NCBI RefSeq assembly: GCF_010731535.1
Contig: NZ_AP022581.1
Location: 4,225,952 to 4,289,951 of the forward strand
DNA from: Mycobacterium lacus
GTDB taxonomy: Bacteria > Actinomycetota > Actinomycetes > Mycobacteriales > Mycobacteriaceae
Length of the DNA stretch: 64,000 bases
Direction of reading: 5' to 3'
A program made the position numbers and the translations under genes. Shown here in pieces: positions 41,006-50,574 of the stretch. Each line of letters starts with the position of its first letter. Position 1 is the stretch's first letter. The notes below the pieces were generated by a model. That model did no database searches and was not told where the DNA came from. It saw only the letters and a list, made by a program, of their open reading frames with translations.

Positions 41006-43003
41006 GTGACGTATCTGGCCACTCGCTCGGGCATCGACCTGAGCCATGTCGACGCCGATGCCCGGCCGCAAGACGACCTGTTCGGTCACGTCAACGGCCG
41101 CTGGCTGGCCGAACACAACATACCCCCGGACCGTGCGACCGATGGCGCTTTTCGCGAACTGTTCGACCGGGCCGAGGAGCAGGTGCGTGACCTGATCGTC
41201 GAAGCCAGCGCTGCCGGCGCCCCGGTCGGAACCGACCAGCAACGCATCGGCGACCTCTACGCCAGCTTCCTCGACGAGGAAGCCGTCGAACGCAGGGGCG
41301 TGCGGCCGTTGCTCGACGAACTGGCCACGATCGACGCGGCCACCGACCGTCCTGCGCTGGCCGCCGCCATCGGGGCGCTGCAACGCACCGGGATGGGCGG
41401 CGGCGTCGCACTGTGTGTCGATACCGATTCCAAGGACTCGACCCGTTATCTGGTGCACTTCGCCCAATCCGGCATCGGATTGCCCGACGAGTCATATTTC
41501 CGCGACAAGCAACACGCCGACGTGCTGGCCGCCTACCCGGGGCACATCGCCCGGATGTTCAGCCTGGTGTATCGGGGCGTGGGCCCCGAGGATCCCGGCG
41601 CCCACGCCGAGACCGCGGCCCGCATCGTGGCCTTGGAGACCAAACTCGCTGCCGCGCACTGGGACGTGGTCAAGCGCCGCGACGCGGACCTCACCTACAA
41701 CCTGCGGACCTTCGCCGAGCTACAGGCCGACGCGGTGGGCTTCGACTGGTCGGGCTGGGTGACCGCGTTGGGCACCACACCCGAGTCCGTCGCAGAAGTC
41801 ATTGTGCGCCAACCCGATTACCTCACGGCGTTCGCCGCGCTCTGGGACAGCGAGGATCTGGAGGACTGGAAACGCTGGGCGCGTTGGCGTTTGATCCGCT
41901 CCCGCGCCCCCTGGCTGACCGACGACCTCGTGGCCGCCGACTTCGAGTTTTATGGCCGGCTGCTGACCGGTGCGGAGCAAATCCGTGACCGGTGGAAGCG
42001 GGGGGTGTCGCTGGTGGAAGGCCTGCTGGGCGATGCCGTGGGAAAGCTCTACGTGCAGCGGCATTTCCCGCCGGGAGCCAAGGCCCGCATCGACGCCCTG
42101 GTGGACAACCTGCGGGAGGCGTACCGGATCAGCATCAACGACCTGGACTGGATGACGCCGCAGACCCGAGAGCGCGCGCTGGCCAAGCTGAACAAGTTCA
42201 CCGCCAAGGTCGGTTACCCGACCAAGTGGAAGGACTACTCAAGGCTGGTCATCGACCGCAACGACCTCTACGGCAACTACCAACGCGGATACGCGGTCAA
42301 CCACGACCGCGAGCTGGCCAAGCTGGGCGGGCCGGTCGACCGTGACGAATGGTTCATGACGCCACAGACCGTCAACGCCTACTACAACCCGGGTATGAAC
42401 GAAATCGTGTTCCCCGCAGCGATTTTACAGCCACCATTCTTCGACGCCGAGGCCGATGACGCCGCCAACTACGGGGGCATCGGGGCCGTGATCGGCCATG
42501 AGATCGGGCACGGCTTCGACGACCAAGGCGCCAAGTACGACGGCGACGGCAACCTTGTCAACTGGTGGACCGACGACGACCGCGCCGAGTTCGGCGCCCG
42601 CACCAAAGCACTGATCGAGCAATACGACGCGTATACACCCCGAGCGCTGGACGGCGAGCACCACGTGAACGGCGCGTTCACGGTCGGCGAGAACATCGGC
42701 GACCTGGGCGGGCTATCCATCGCGCTGCTGGCCTATCAGCTGTCACTGAATGGCCGGCCCGCTCCGGTCATCGACGGTCTGACCGGTGTGCAGCGCGTGT
42801 TCTTCGGCTGGGCGCAGGTGTGGCGGGCCAAATCGCGTGACGCGGAGTCGATCCGGCGGCTGGCGGTGGATCCGCACTCCCCGCCGGAGTTCCGGTGCAA
42901 CGGCGTCATCCGCAACGTCGACGCCTTTTACGAGGCCTTTGACGTCGCCGAGGAGGATGCCCTCTTCCTGGAGCCGCGCCGCCGGGTCCGCATCTGGAAT
43001 TAG
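41006..43003 (+). CDS. zmp1: Zinc metalloprotease Zmp1 (M13 family)
   Basis: The GTG at 41006 (MTYLATRSGIDLSHVDADAR) gives 665 residues; Rv0198c has 663. The zinc motif HEIGH begins near residue 498 in AVIGHEIGHGFDDQGAKYD, and the third zinc ligand is the glutamate of GENIGDLGGLS near residue 560. The NAYY motif of neprilysins is present (QTVNAYYNPGMNEIVFPA), as is the C-terminal RRVRIWN. In M. tuberculosis Zmp1 is secreted and interferes with phagosome maturation and inflammasome signalling. A GAGCAG-family palindrome follows the stop. Confidence 0.96.
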   Translation: MTYLATRSGIDLSHVDADARPQDDLFGHVNGRWLAEHNIPPDRATDGAFRELFDRAEEQVRDLIVEASAAGAPVGTDQQRIGDLYASFLDEEAVERRGVRPLLDELATIDAATDRPALAAAIGALQRTGMGGGVALCVDTDSKDSTRYLVHFAQSGIGLPDESYFRDKQHADVLAAYPGHIARMFSLVYRGVGPEDPGAHAETAARIVALETKLAAAHWDVVKRRDADLTYNLRTFAELQADAVGFDWSGWVTALGTTPESVAEVIVRQPDYLTAFAALWDSEDLEDWKRWARWRLIRSRAPWLTDDLVAADFEFYGRLLTGAEQIRDRWKRGVSLVEGLLGDAVGKLYVQRHFPPGAKARIDALVDNLREAYRISINDLDWMTPQTRERALAKLNKFTAKVGYPTKWKDYSRLVIDRNDLYGNYQRGYAVNHDRELAKLGGPVDRDEWFMTPQTVNAYYNPGMNEIVFPAAILQPPFFDAEADDAANYGGIGAVIGHEIGHGFDDQGAKYDGDGNLVNWWTDDDRAEFGARTKALIEQYDAYTPRALDGEHHVNGAFTVGENIGDLGGLSIALLAYQLSLNGRPAPVIDGLTGVQRVFFGWAQVWRAKSRDAESIRRLAVDPHSPPEFRCNGVIRNVDAFYEAFDVAEEDALFLEPRRRVRIWN

Positions 43004-43021
43004 GGGCCGCGGTCCTTCCCG

Positions 43022-43079
43022 CGAGCAGACACAGAATCGCACAATTTGGCGGCTAAGCGTGCGATTCTGTGTCTGCTCG
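43022..43079. repeat. GAGCAG-family palindrome, copy 3, between convergent genes
   Basis: The 21-base arms at 43022-43042 (CGAGCAGACACAGAATCGCAC) and 43059-43079 are perfectly complementary around a 16-base loop. The stop codon of the convergent oxidoreductase (43053-43055) lies in the loop, and the right arm encodes its last residues. It probably terminates transcription of both genes. Confidence 0.8.
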
Positions 43080-45302
43080 GCACGGTTCGATGCGCGCGGG
43101 CACGTGCTTGTGCCAGGGCGTACCGGCGTAGGGGTCGCGCCACTGGGTGGAGGTGAGCGCATTCGGCGCGACGCCCGGAACGACGGTTCGCCCATCGTCA
43201 TCGGTGTAGTCGAGCCCAAAACCGTTGGGCAGGGCGGCGTGTCCGGGCTGCATCGTCTCGGTGATCTCGACGGTCGCCTCGGCGCTGCCGGCCGCGGTGG
43301 TGATGCGAGCCCGGCCTCCGTCGACGAGTCCAACCGATTGCGCGTCTTCAACACTGACGCGCAGCGCCCCGTCGGCGTCGCGTTTCCGCCAGGACGGGTC
43401 GCGGAAGATGTCGTTGGCGGTGTAGGCGCGCCGCTCACCCACCGACAGCACGATCGGAAACTCCGAGGTGGTGAGCCGGGCTGGCGCGCAGGCGAGTGCC
43501 CTTAGGTCGTCCAGCATTTCGGGGATTTCCAACGCGATCTTGTGGTCGGCGTGGGCGATCAGCGCGAAGTCGTCCTCGTAGTTGTGCACGGTGAAGGTGA
43601 CCCCGGAAGGACTCTCCAGGATCGCGTCGAATAGCGCGTTGCCGTCGGCGTGGCCGGCACGCCGAACGGCGTCGGGATAGGCCATGGCAGTCTTCTGGGC
43701 GAGCCCCCATAGGGCGGCCGCCCCGGCCAACCCGTGCGGCAGCGTCGGCCCCAGCGTTTCGTAGAGCACGTACGGAAGTAGTTTCGCCACAGTCGGATTG
43801 GTCGCCATCGCGGTGAGGAACGCCTCGGTATAGGCCCGACGTCCTCGCTGTGCGGCTTCGCGCAGCGGCCTCAGGTCCGCGTCATCCACCACGCCGAGAG
43901 CCCGCACCAAGCGAGCCCATATCTCCGGTTCGGGCAGCGTGCCCGGCAATGGTTCGAACAGCGGGTGGCGCAACTGAAAACCGTTGTGCGGGAACTCGAA
44001 GTTGAAGAACGTAGCTTCCGGCTTCTCGAACTGGGAGGCGGCGGGGAGGACGTAGTGTGCGAGTCTGGCGGTCTCGGTCATCGCGACGTCGATGACCACC
44101 ATCAGTTCCAGAGCCTGGAAAGCCTGGCGGCACGCGGTCGAATCGGCCAGCGAGTGTGCGGGGTTCCCGCTTTCGACGATCATTGCGCGGAACCGGTTCG
44201 GATGGTCGGTCAGGATCTCCTCGGGCACAACATTGCCCGGGATCAAGCCCCCGATAATGGGCGCGCCGGTGACGGGTGTGCGGCCAGAGACCTGGCCGAG
44301 CAGTGGAGCGAAGGACGAATGCAGGTGCTGGCCGCCCTTTTTGGCGAAATTGCCGGTCAGGATCCACAGCAACTTGTTCAGATAGGAGCACAGGGTGCTG
44401 TTGGGTCCCTGCTGGATGCCGAGGTCTTCGAACACCGCCACGCTGGCGGCGGCACCGATGCGCCGCGCCGCCGCACGCAACAGCTCTTCGTCGATCCCGC
44501 AACGCTGCGCGTAGTCGGCGACGGGCACTTCACGCAGGACAGCGCGCACGGTGTCGGCGCCCTGGACGTGGTCAGCGAGAAATTGCTCGTCGCACAGGTT
44601 TTGCTGAACCAGCGCAGCTGCTAGGGCCGCCAGGCACCAGGCGTCGGTGCCGGGTCGCACCCGAAGGTGGAAGTCGGCCATCTTCGCGGTGTCGGTGACG
44701 ACGGGATCGATCACGATCATCGACCGGTCCGGGTCTTTGGCAATCTCGTTGAGCACCACCCGGGCTCGCGGGAAGCTCTGCGACATCCACGGGTTCTTTC
44801 CGATGAACACCGACACCTCGGCGTGCTCGAATTCGCCCCGGGTGTGACCGCCGTACAGCTGACCATCGACCCACGCTTCGCCAGTTTTCTCTTGCGCCAA
44901 CGCATTTGACCGGTAGCGCGCACCCAGGGCCTTCAGGAATGCACCGCTGTATGCCCCGCCAAGATGATTGCCCTGCCCTCCGCCGCCGTAGTAGAAGATC
45001 TTGTCGCCACCGTAGTCGTCGCGGATGCGCTTGAATCCCTCGGCAACCTCGACAATCGCGGTGTCCCAGTCGATCTCCTCGTAGGTTCCATCCGGCCGGC
45101 GGCGCATCGGCGACGTCAGGCGAGCACGGTTGTTCTGGTAGTGGTCCAGGCGCAGCGCCTTGTTGCAGGTGTAACCGCGCGAGCAGGGATGGTTTTTGTC
45201 CCCCCGGATGCGAGCCAGCCTGCGGTCCTCGACTTGCACGACGATGCCGCAGTTGCATTCGCAGAGGATGCACGCGGTGGGCTGCCAATCAGTGGTGGTC
45301 AT
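43053..45302 (-). CDS. Molybdopterin oxidoreductase (Rv0197-like)
   Basis: The ATG at 45302 (MTTTDWQPTACILCECNCG) gives 749 residues; Rv0197 has 762. The N-terminal [4Fe-4S] site is CILCECNC with the fourth cysteine in HPCSRGYTC. The bis-MGD enzyme domains of the formate dehydrogenase/nitrate reductase superfamily follow, ending with a molydopterin dinucleotide-binding domain (PNGFGLDYTDDDGRTVVPG). The substrate is unknown. Its start overlaps the TetR stop by 14 bases. The last eight residues (RADTESHA) come from a palindromic repeat, so the C-terminus has probably been replaced by repeat sequence. Confidence 0.88.
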   Translation of the reverse strand: MTTTDWQPTACILCECNCGIVVQVEDRRLARIRGDKNHPCSRGYTCNKALRLDHYQNNRARLTSPMRRRPDGTYEEIDWDTAIVEVAEGFKRIRDDYGGDKIFYYGGGGQGNHLGGAYSGAFLKALGARYRSNALAQEKTGEAWVDGQLYGGHTRGEFEHAEVSVFIGKNPWMSQSFPRARVVLNEIAKDPDRSMIVIDPVVTDTAKMADFHLRVRPGTDAWCLAALAAALVQQNLCDEQFLADHVQGADTVRAVLREVPVADYAQRCGIDEELLRAAARRIGAAASVAVFEDLGIQQGPNSTLCSYLNKLLWILTGNFAKKGGQHLHSSFAPLLGQVSGRTPVTGAPIIGGLIPGNVVPEEILTDHPNRFRAMIVESGNPAHSLADSTACRQAFQALELMVVIDVAMTETARLAHYVLPAASQFEKPEATFFNFEFPHNGFQLRHPLFEPLPGTLPEPEIWARLVRALGVVDDADLRPLREAAQRGRRAYTEAFLTAMATNPTVAKLLPYVLYETLGPTLPHGLAGAAALWGLAQKTAMAYPDAVRRAGHADGNALFDAILESPSGVTFTVHNYEDDFALIAHADHKIALEIPEMLDDLRALACAPARLTTSEFPIVLSVGERRAYTANDIFRDPSWRKRDADGALRVSVEDAQSVGLVDGGRARITTAAGSAEATVEITETMQPGHAALPNGFGLDYTDDDGRTVVPGVAPNALTSTQWRDPYAGTPWHKHVPARIEPCRADTESHA

Positions 45303-45885
45303 CGCGGGTTCCTTCCGGCAGTTCGGCCAGTAGCAGGTCGCGCAGCTGGCGGTGAACGAGATCAAGCGGTGTCAGGTCGCGCCGCGCGCGCGCCAGCAGC
45401 AACGCGCCCTCAAGAGCTGAGGTGACCAAGGCCGCAAGGCCTTTGGCCCGCTCCGGCGTCATGCCGTCGGCGATGAAACGCTGCGCGATCAGGTCGCACC
45501 AACGGTCGAACACCGCGGCAGCGCGCTCGATCACCGGAGCCATCCGCTCCCGATCGGCAGCCTCGCCCGCTTCAACCGAGACCGCGGCGATGGGGCAGCC
45601 CGCGCGGAAGTCACTGCCGAGCAGCTGCTCGCGGTACTTGTCGACCAATGTGTCCAACAGCTCAACGCTCCGCTGGGCGTCGTCGATGATCGCGGCGACA
45701 TATTCGCCGGCGTAGTCGACCGCCTCGCACAGCAATTGGGTGCGCCCGCCCGGGAAATAGTGGTAGGCCGATCCGCGCGGCGCCCCGCTGTGCTGCAGAA
45801 CGTCCGAGATGGCGGTGGCGTGTGCACCGCGCTCCCTGATCAACAGCGCAGCAGACACCACCATCCGCTCGCGAGGGCTTCGCAT
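45289..45885 (-). CDS. TetR-family regulator (Rv0196-like)
   Basis: The ATG at 45885 (MRSPRERMVVSAALLIRERG) gives 198 residues; Rv0196 has 194. An upstream ATG at 45909 is less likely because a palindromic operator lies exactly between the two. The helix-turn-helix is HATAISDVLQHSGAPRGSAYHYFPGG. The C-terminal ligand domain is of the LmrA/YxaF kind. It is the first gene of a two-gene unit with the molybdopterin oxidoreductase, so the enzyme's substrate may well be its inducer. Self-repression is likely. Confidence 0.85.
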   Translation of the reverse strand: MRSPRERMVVSAALLIRERGAHATAISDVLQHSGAPRGSAYHYFPGGRTQLLCEAVDYAGEYVAAIIDDAQRSVELLDTLVDKYREQLLGSDFRAGCPIAAVSVEAGEAADRERMAPVIERAAAVFDRWCDLIAQRFIADGMTPERAKGLAALVTSALEGALLLARARRDLTPLDLVHRQLRDLLLAELPEGTRDDHH

Positions 45886-45904
45886 ATGTATGATGCTATA
45901 CATA
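45885..45904. promoter_or_regulatory. Palindromic TetR operator TATGTAT-N6-ATACATA
   Basis: Perfect 7-base arms lie at the start of the TetR gene. The site abuts the chosen start codon, so the promoter and operator probably coincide and the message is short-leadered or leaderless. Confidence 0.65.
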
Positions 45905-45992
45905 ACCATACCGGCACGACCGGACGCAAGATCGCGACGGGATCAACGCGTCAGCGCGACCGACCGCCGATCGGCACCGGCGTGGGATACAG

Positions 45993-46634
45993 CTAGATGA
46001 CGCCTGCGCGCAGGGCATACGCGACAGCATGCGTGCGATTGCGCAGGTTCAGCCCGGTCACTACCTCATGCACGATGTTCTTGATTGTGCGCTCGGAGTA
46101 ATTGAGTTTCGTCGCCACCTCGCTGGTGCTCAGGCCGTCCGACAGCAGACGCAAAACGTCCACCGCACGCTCGCCGAGGCAGGCGGCACCCGCCGCGTCG
46201 GGTTGGGCCGCCCCAGTCGATTTGACGCGGCCGAGCAACTGACGCTGGACAGGTTCGGGGAGTCGGAGGCGGCCTTCCGCGGACAACAGGATTGTCTCGA
46301 CGATGCAATTGAAGGTGCTCCGCCCGCGATACAACAAGCCCGTCAGCTCCAGATCGATCATCCGGACGACCTGTTGCTCGGACAAATCGTCAGCGACGAC
46401 GACCAGTTTCGGCGGATCGCCGGCGGCGTCCTTCTGAGCTTCCTCGATAGCGGACAACAGCGGTCCAGTGATCGTGGTGGCCAACACGAGGAGAACCGCG
46501 GCCTTGCATCCGGCCCGCCATGCGCGCACGTCGAGTTGTCGGAAACTCGAGAACCGGGCCAACGCGCCCTCTTCGGTCAGGGGGTCGCACGCCAGTAGGG
46601 CGACCGAGGTGACTGCCGCGGGTGTCATTCGCAT
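45993..46634 (-). CDS. LuxR-family regulator (Rv0195-like)
   Basis: The ATG at 46634 (MRMTPAAVTSVALLACDPL) gives 213 residues, close to the 211 of Rv0195. The frame is open to 46853, with another possible start at 46802. The N-terminal part looks like a receiver domain but shows no clear phospho-acceptor aspartate: strand 3 reads AAVLLVLATTITG. The C-terminal LuxR helix-turn-helix is complete (RAVDVLRLLSDGLSTSEVA, then SERTIKNIVHEVVTGLNLRNR). It is probably an orphan regulator not controlled by phosphorylation. Targets are unknown; neighbours suggest the exporter or the oxidoreductase. Confidence 0.8.
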   Translation of the reverse strand: MRMTPAAVTSVALLACDPLTEEGALARFSSFRQLDVRAWRAGCKAAVLLVLATTITGPLLSAIEEAQKDAAGDPPKLVVVADDLSEQQVVRMIDLELTGLLYRGRSTFNCIVETILLSAEGRLRLPEPVQRQLLGRVKSTGAAQPDAAGAACLGERAVDVLRLLSDGLSTSEVATKLNYSERTIKNIVHEVVTGLNLRNRTHAVAYALRAGVI

Positions 46635-46980
46635 CCGGTCAGAACGCACGGTGAACGCCTCGCCGGATATCGCCCCGCTGCGCCGCACCACGCGAGCCAA
46701 CTCGGTCCGCACCGGGGTGTACCTCCCGGGCGCCAGCAGCTCGACGGAATGGTTCGAGAACGCCTGGCTCCTGACGGTGTGTTGATCGTCGCATCTGTTC
46801 ATGTGTGCTGCCCCCGTCGCACGGCCTGATCGTTGGATTGCTTTGTGGCCCACTCCAGATCACGAGCCTGCCGCCGCGCATCGGCGATGTCTGTCGGCCG
46901 ACCGGGGACGACCGGGATGAATCACACCTCCCCCAAATATCGGACAGTCGCGTCCCCCGATTGGCCGCACGGTCCACCTT

Positions 46981-49900
46981 CTAACGTGCGGTGGCCGCGA
47001 CCAAGTTGTTCGCCAACAACCTGTCCTCGAATTGCGGCGGCCCACCCACTCGAATGTGGGCCTCCCACAGCCGCGCATAGTGTCCGCCACGAGCGAGGAG
47101 TTCGGCATGGGTGCCGTCCTCGACAACGCTCCCGTGCTCGAGCACGACAACACGATCGGCGTGTTCGGCAATTCCGAGCTGGTGGGCCACAATCAAAGTC
47201 GTCCGGCCAGCCGCCAGCCCGAGAACCGCCCGCTGCACCACCGCCTCGGTGGCGGGATCCAAGGCGACGGTGGCCTCGTCGAGCAGCAGGATATCGGGAT
47301 CGACCAGACACGCCCGAGCCAACGCGAGCAACTGCGACTGGCCGGCGGAGAGATTGCGCCCGCCCGCGGCGACCCAGTGGGTGTACCCGCCGTCGAGTGC
47401 GGTGATCATCGGATGGGCCCCGACCTCCCGCGCGGCCCGCTCGACCTGTGCATCGGTGGCACCGGGCCGTCCGTATGCGATGGCATCGCGCACCGTCCCA
47501 GCGAACAGGTAGGGTTCCTGCGGAACGATGCCGAGCCGGCCGCGATAGCCGCCGATATCGAACTCCCTCAGGTCGCATCCGTCGAGCCGCACCGTCCCCA
47601 CGGTCGGATCGTAGAACCGCGCCACCAACTTGAGCAGGGTGGATTTCCCGGACCCGGTGGAGCCGACGAACACCACCGTCTGTCCGGCCGGAATTCGCAG
47701 GTCGATACCGGCCAATGCCGGCGCTTCCCGGGTCCGGTACCGGAAGTTGACGGCGTCGAACACCACCTCGCCGTGCAACCTGCCCACCGGCCGCAACGCC
47801 GGTGACGACGGCGGCGGCGTGCTCAGCAACGACCGGATCCGCGCGGCCGCCGCCGCCGCCTGCTGATACCCGTCGAACATTTGTGAAAGTTGGTCTATCG
47901 GCGTGAACAGCAGTTCGACATAGAGCAGGTAGGTCACCAGTGCGCCGACCGATAGCACGCCCGCCTGGACCTCGCGCCCGCCGTCGAGCAGCACCAGGGT
48001 CGTCGCCAGGCTGCACAGCAAAGCCACGAACGGAAAGTACGAGGCCAATAGCCGCTGTCCGCGCACGCGCGTTCGGCGATAGTCGTCGCTGTGCGCGAAA
48101 TAGCGTTGCACTCCGAGGCTTTCGGCGCGGAATGCCTGCGCGATCCGCAGCCCCGCCGCATACTCACGCAAGGTAGCGGTCATCGTCCCCAGCCGTTGGC
48201 GTGCCTGCCGGTAGATCCCGTTCGACGCTCGCTGGAATTGCCAGGTCGCAAGGGCCAGCAGTGGCAGCGTGACGATGATGACCAGCCCCAGCCTGGCGTG
48301 AATCGCCAACAGCGCCACGAGGATGCCCACCAGAGTCACCGCACTGACCACCGCGGTGACCAGACCCGTGCGCAAGAACGCGACGATGGCATCGACGTCG
48401 GAGGTGACTGCGGTAACGATGTGGGCATCCCCGTCGTCTTCAAACGCAGCCAGGCCCAGTCGCTGCGTATGGGAGAACACGGTGGACCGCAAGCGAAACA
48501 GCACCTTCTCACCGGCGGATCCGGCGACCATGGCACCCCCCCACTGCGCCAGAAACCGGACGACCACGGCGCCCGTGCCCCCGACCGCCGCGCACCACAG
48601 CGCCGATAGCAGGTGCCGGCGCACCCCCATGTCGATACCGTGGCGGATGAGCAGGGGCGGTAGCAAACCCGCGCAGCTTTCGACTCCTACCAGGAGCAGG
48701 CTCAGCGCAAGCGGGCCGCGGAAATCGCGCAGCGGGCGACGTAACAAGCGGCTGGGTGCGTGGTCGCGAGGTTCGGCGGTGCGGGCGTATGAGTCGTGTG
48801 CGGCCGGTGGCACCGGCAGGCATGCCGGCGCGCCATCGTCGTCAACGAGGTCACCGGTGAGATCCCGTGTGGGCGACAGCAATTCCCGGTATCGAGGACA
48901 CCGTTCCCACAACTCGTCGGGGGTGCCGATGTCGAGCAGCCGCCCGGAATCCAGCACCGCGACCCGGTCGGCCAATGTGAGCATGGACCGCCGGCGGGTG
49001 AGGATGATCGCGGTGCGATCCGCGATGACTTCGCGCAGCACCTCATGAATTCCGTATTCGATGACGGCGTCCACCGCGGAGGTCGGATCGTCCAGAATCA
49101 ACAACCGCGGCCGGTCGAGCAGCGCCCGGGCCAGGGCGATGCGCTGGCGTTGCCCGCCGGACAGGGTCAACCCGCGCGCACCGACGGCCGTCGCGTAGCC
49201 GTCGGGCAGGGTGTTGACGAACTCGTCGACGTGCGCCGCCCGAGCCGCCTCGGCAATCTGTGCCGGCGTCGCATCCGGCCGACCGTACGCGATGTTCGCG
49301 CCGATCGTGCCCGAGAACAGGACGGCCTCCTCGGGCACCACGCCGATAGCTGACCGCAGCGAGCCGAGCGTCAGCTCGCGCACATCCTCGCCGCCGATCC
49401 GCACCGCGCCCTCGGCGACGTCGTAACAACGCATCGCCAGCAACGCCAACGTGGATTTGCCGCTGCCCGGTGCGCCGACCACGGCGAGGGTTTCGCCGGG
49501 CCGGACGCAGAGGTTTATGTCGTGCAGGACCGGGCGGTTGGCGACGTATCCGAACGATGCGTGCGCAAACTCGAGCGACGGGGGAGCCCCCGAGGTCAAG
49601 CACTTGGCACCGTCGAGCAGTGTCGGCTGGCTGTCGATAACCTCGAATACCCGTACCGCCCCGGCTCGCGCCTGCTGCGCAACCGTCAGCATCCCCGCCA
49701 GATCGCACGCCGGCCGTGCGACCAGTGCCAGGCAGGACCAGAAGGCGACGAAGGTACCCACCGTGATGCTGCCCTGTGCCGCCATCCATCCCCCGAGCGC
49801 GAAGACCGCCATCTGGCCCAGCGCCGGCAGGCTTTGTAGCAGCGGACCGAAGTGCGCGTTGAGCCGCTCTACCCGCAGCCGCGCCGCATAGAGCGCGCGG

Positions 49901-50574
49901 CCGGCCGATCCGAGCCTTTCCGTCTCCCGCTCTTCTTGCACGAAGGCCTTGACCACCTGGATTCCGGAGATTGCCGCATCGACAACTCCCGCGACCGTGG
50001 CATAGCGCTCCTGAGCGCATTCGGTGGCCACTGCCAGCAAGCGGCGGCTGCGGCGAGCAATCAGGGCGATCACCGGTACGAGCAGCACCGCGGGCAGAGC
50101 CAGCAACGGGGACAACCAGATCATGACCGCAACACAGAGCAGCAGCGTGAGCACATGCCTGATCACATTGGGCAGGTCGAACAGCAGCCCTTGCACCAGC
50201 TGCAGGTCGCTGGTGGTGCGGACGATGAGCTGACCGCCGCTCCAGCGGTCAAGCTGGCGGCCATCCCAGCTCATCAGCGACCGAAAGGCATCCATGCGCA
50301 GGTCGTGCTGCACCAGGTGGGCGATGCGACCGCCGTAGTACCGGCGCACGAAGGTCAGCAAGTAGACGGCACCGGCAGCGGTAAGCAGGACAGCGGCCCA
50401 CGGTGCCAGGGGCCGATGGTCCGCCGCGATCGCATCGTCGACGACGCGCTTGGATACCAGCGGAACCAGGACGGCGACAACGGTGCCGGCCAGCGCCGCC
50501 CCGAATCCCAGCAACACATCACCTCGATGCCGGAGGACATACCCGGACAACCGCCACCACCACGTTGTCGGCAT
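46981..50574 (-). CDS. Fused double ABC exporter (Rv0194-like)
   Basis: This 1197-residue protein holds two complete TMD-NBD halves (Rv0194 has 1194). First NBD: Walker A GAPGSGKST near residue 370, LSGGQRQR, Walker B LILDDPTSAVD with aspartate where the catalytic glutamate usually is, and TRRRSM where the switch histidine is expected. Second NBD: GSTGSGKST, LSAGQSQL, LLLDEATVALD and IVAHQLG, all canonical. So one ATP site is probably degenerate. In M. tuberculosis Rv0194 is reported as a multidrug efflux pump. It is divergent from the Rv0193c-like gene across 294 bp with repeated boxes. Confidence 0.92.
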   Translation of the reverse strand: MPTTWWWRLSGYVLRHRGDVLLGFGAALAGTVVAVLVPLVSKRVVDDAIAADHRPLAPWAAVLLTAAGAVYLLTFVRRYYGGRIAHLVQHDLRMDAFRSLMSWDGRQLDRWSGGQLIVRTTSDLQLVQGLLFDLPNVIRHVLTLLLCVAVMIWLSPLLALPAVLLVPVIALIARRSRRLLAVATECAQERYATVAGVVDAAISGIQVVKAFVQEERETERLGSAGRALYAARLRVERLNAHFGPLLQSLPALGQMAVFALGGWMAAQGSITVGTFVAFWSCLALVARPACDLAGMLTVAQQARAGAVRVFEVIDSQPTLLDGAKCLTSGAPPSLEFAHASFGYVANRPVLHDINLCVRPGETLAVVGAPGSGKSTLALLAMRCYDVAEGAVRIGGEDVRELTLGSLRSAIGVVPEEAVLFSGTIGANIAYGRPDATPAQIAEAARAAHVDEFVNTLPDGYATAVGARGLTLSGGQRQRIALARALLDRPRLLILDDPTSAVDAVIEYGIHEVLREVIADRTAIILTRRRSMLTLADRVAVLDSGRLLDIGTPDELWERCPRYRELLSPTRDLTGDLVDDDGAPACLPVPPAAHDSYARTAEPRDHAPSRLLRRPLRDFRGPLALSLLLVGVESCAGLLPPLLIRHGIDMGVRRHLLSALWCAAVGGTGAVVVRFLAQWGGAMVAGSAGEKVLFRLRSTVFSHTQRLGLAAFEDDGDAHIVTAVTSDVDAIVAFLRTGLVTAVVSAVTLVGILVALLAIHARLGLVIIVTLPLLALATWQFQRASNGIYRQARQRLGTMTATLREYAAGLRIAQAFRAESLGVQRYFAHSDDYRRTRVRGQRLLASYFPFVALLCSLATTLVLLDGGREVQAGVLSVGALVTYLLYVELLFTPIDQLSQMFDGYQQAAAAAARIRSLLSTPPPSSPALRPVGRLHGEVVFDAVNFRYRTREAPALAGIDLRIPAGQTVVFVGSTGSGKSTLLKLVARFYDPTVGTVRLDGCDLREFDIGGYRGRLGIVPQEPYLFAGTVRDAIAYGRPGATDAQVERAAREVGAHPMITALDGGYTHWVAAGGRNLSAGQSQLLALARACLVDPDILLLDEATVALDPATEAVVQRAVLGLAAGRTTLIVAHQLGIAEHADRVVVLEHGSVVEDGTHAELLARGGHYARLWEAHIRVGGPPQFEDRLLANNLVAATAR

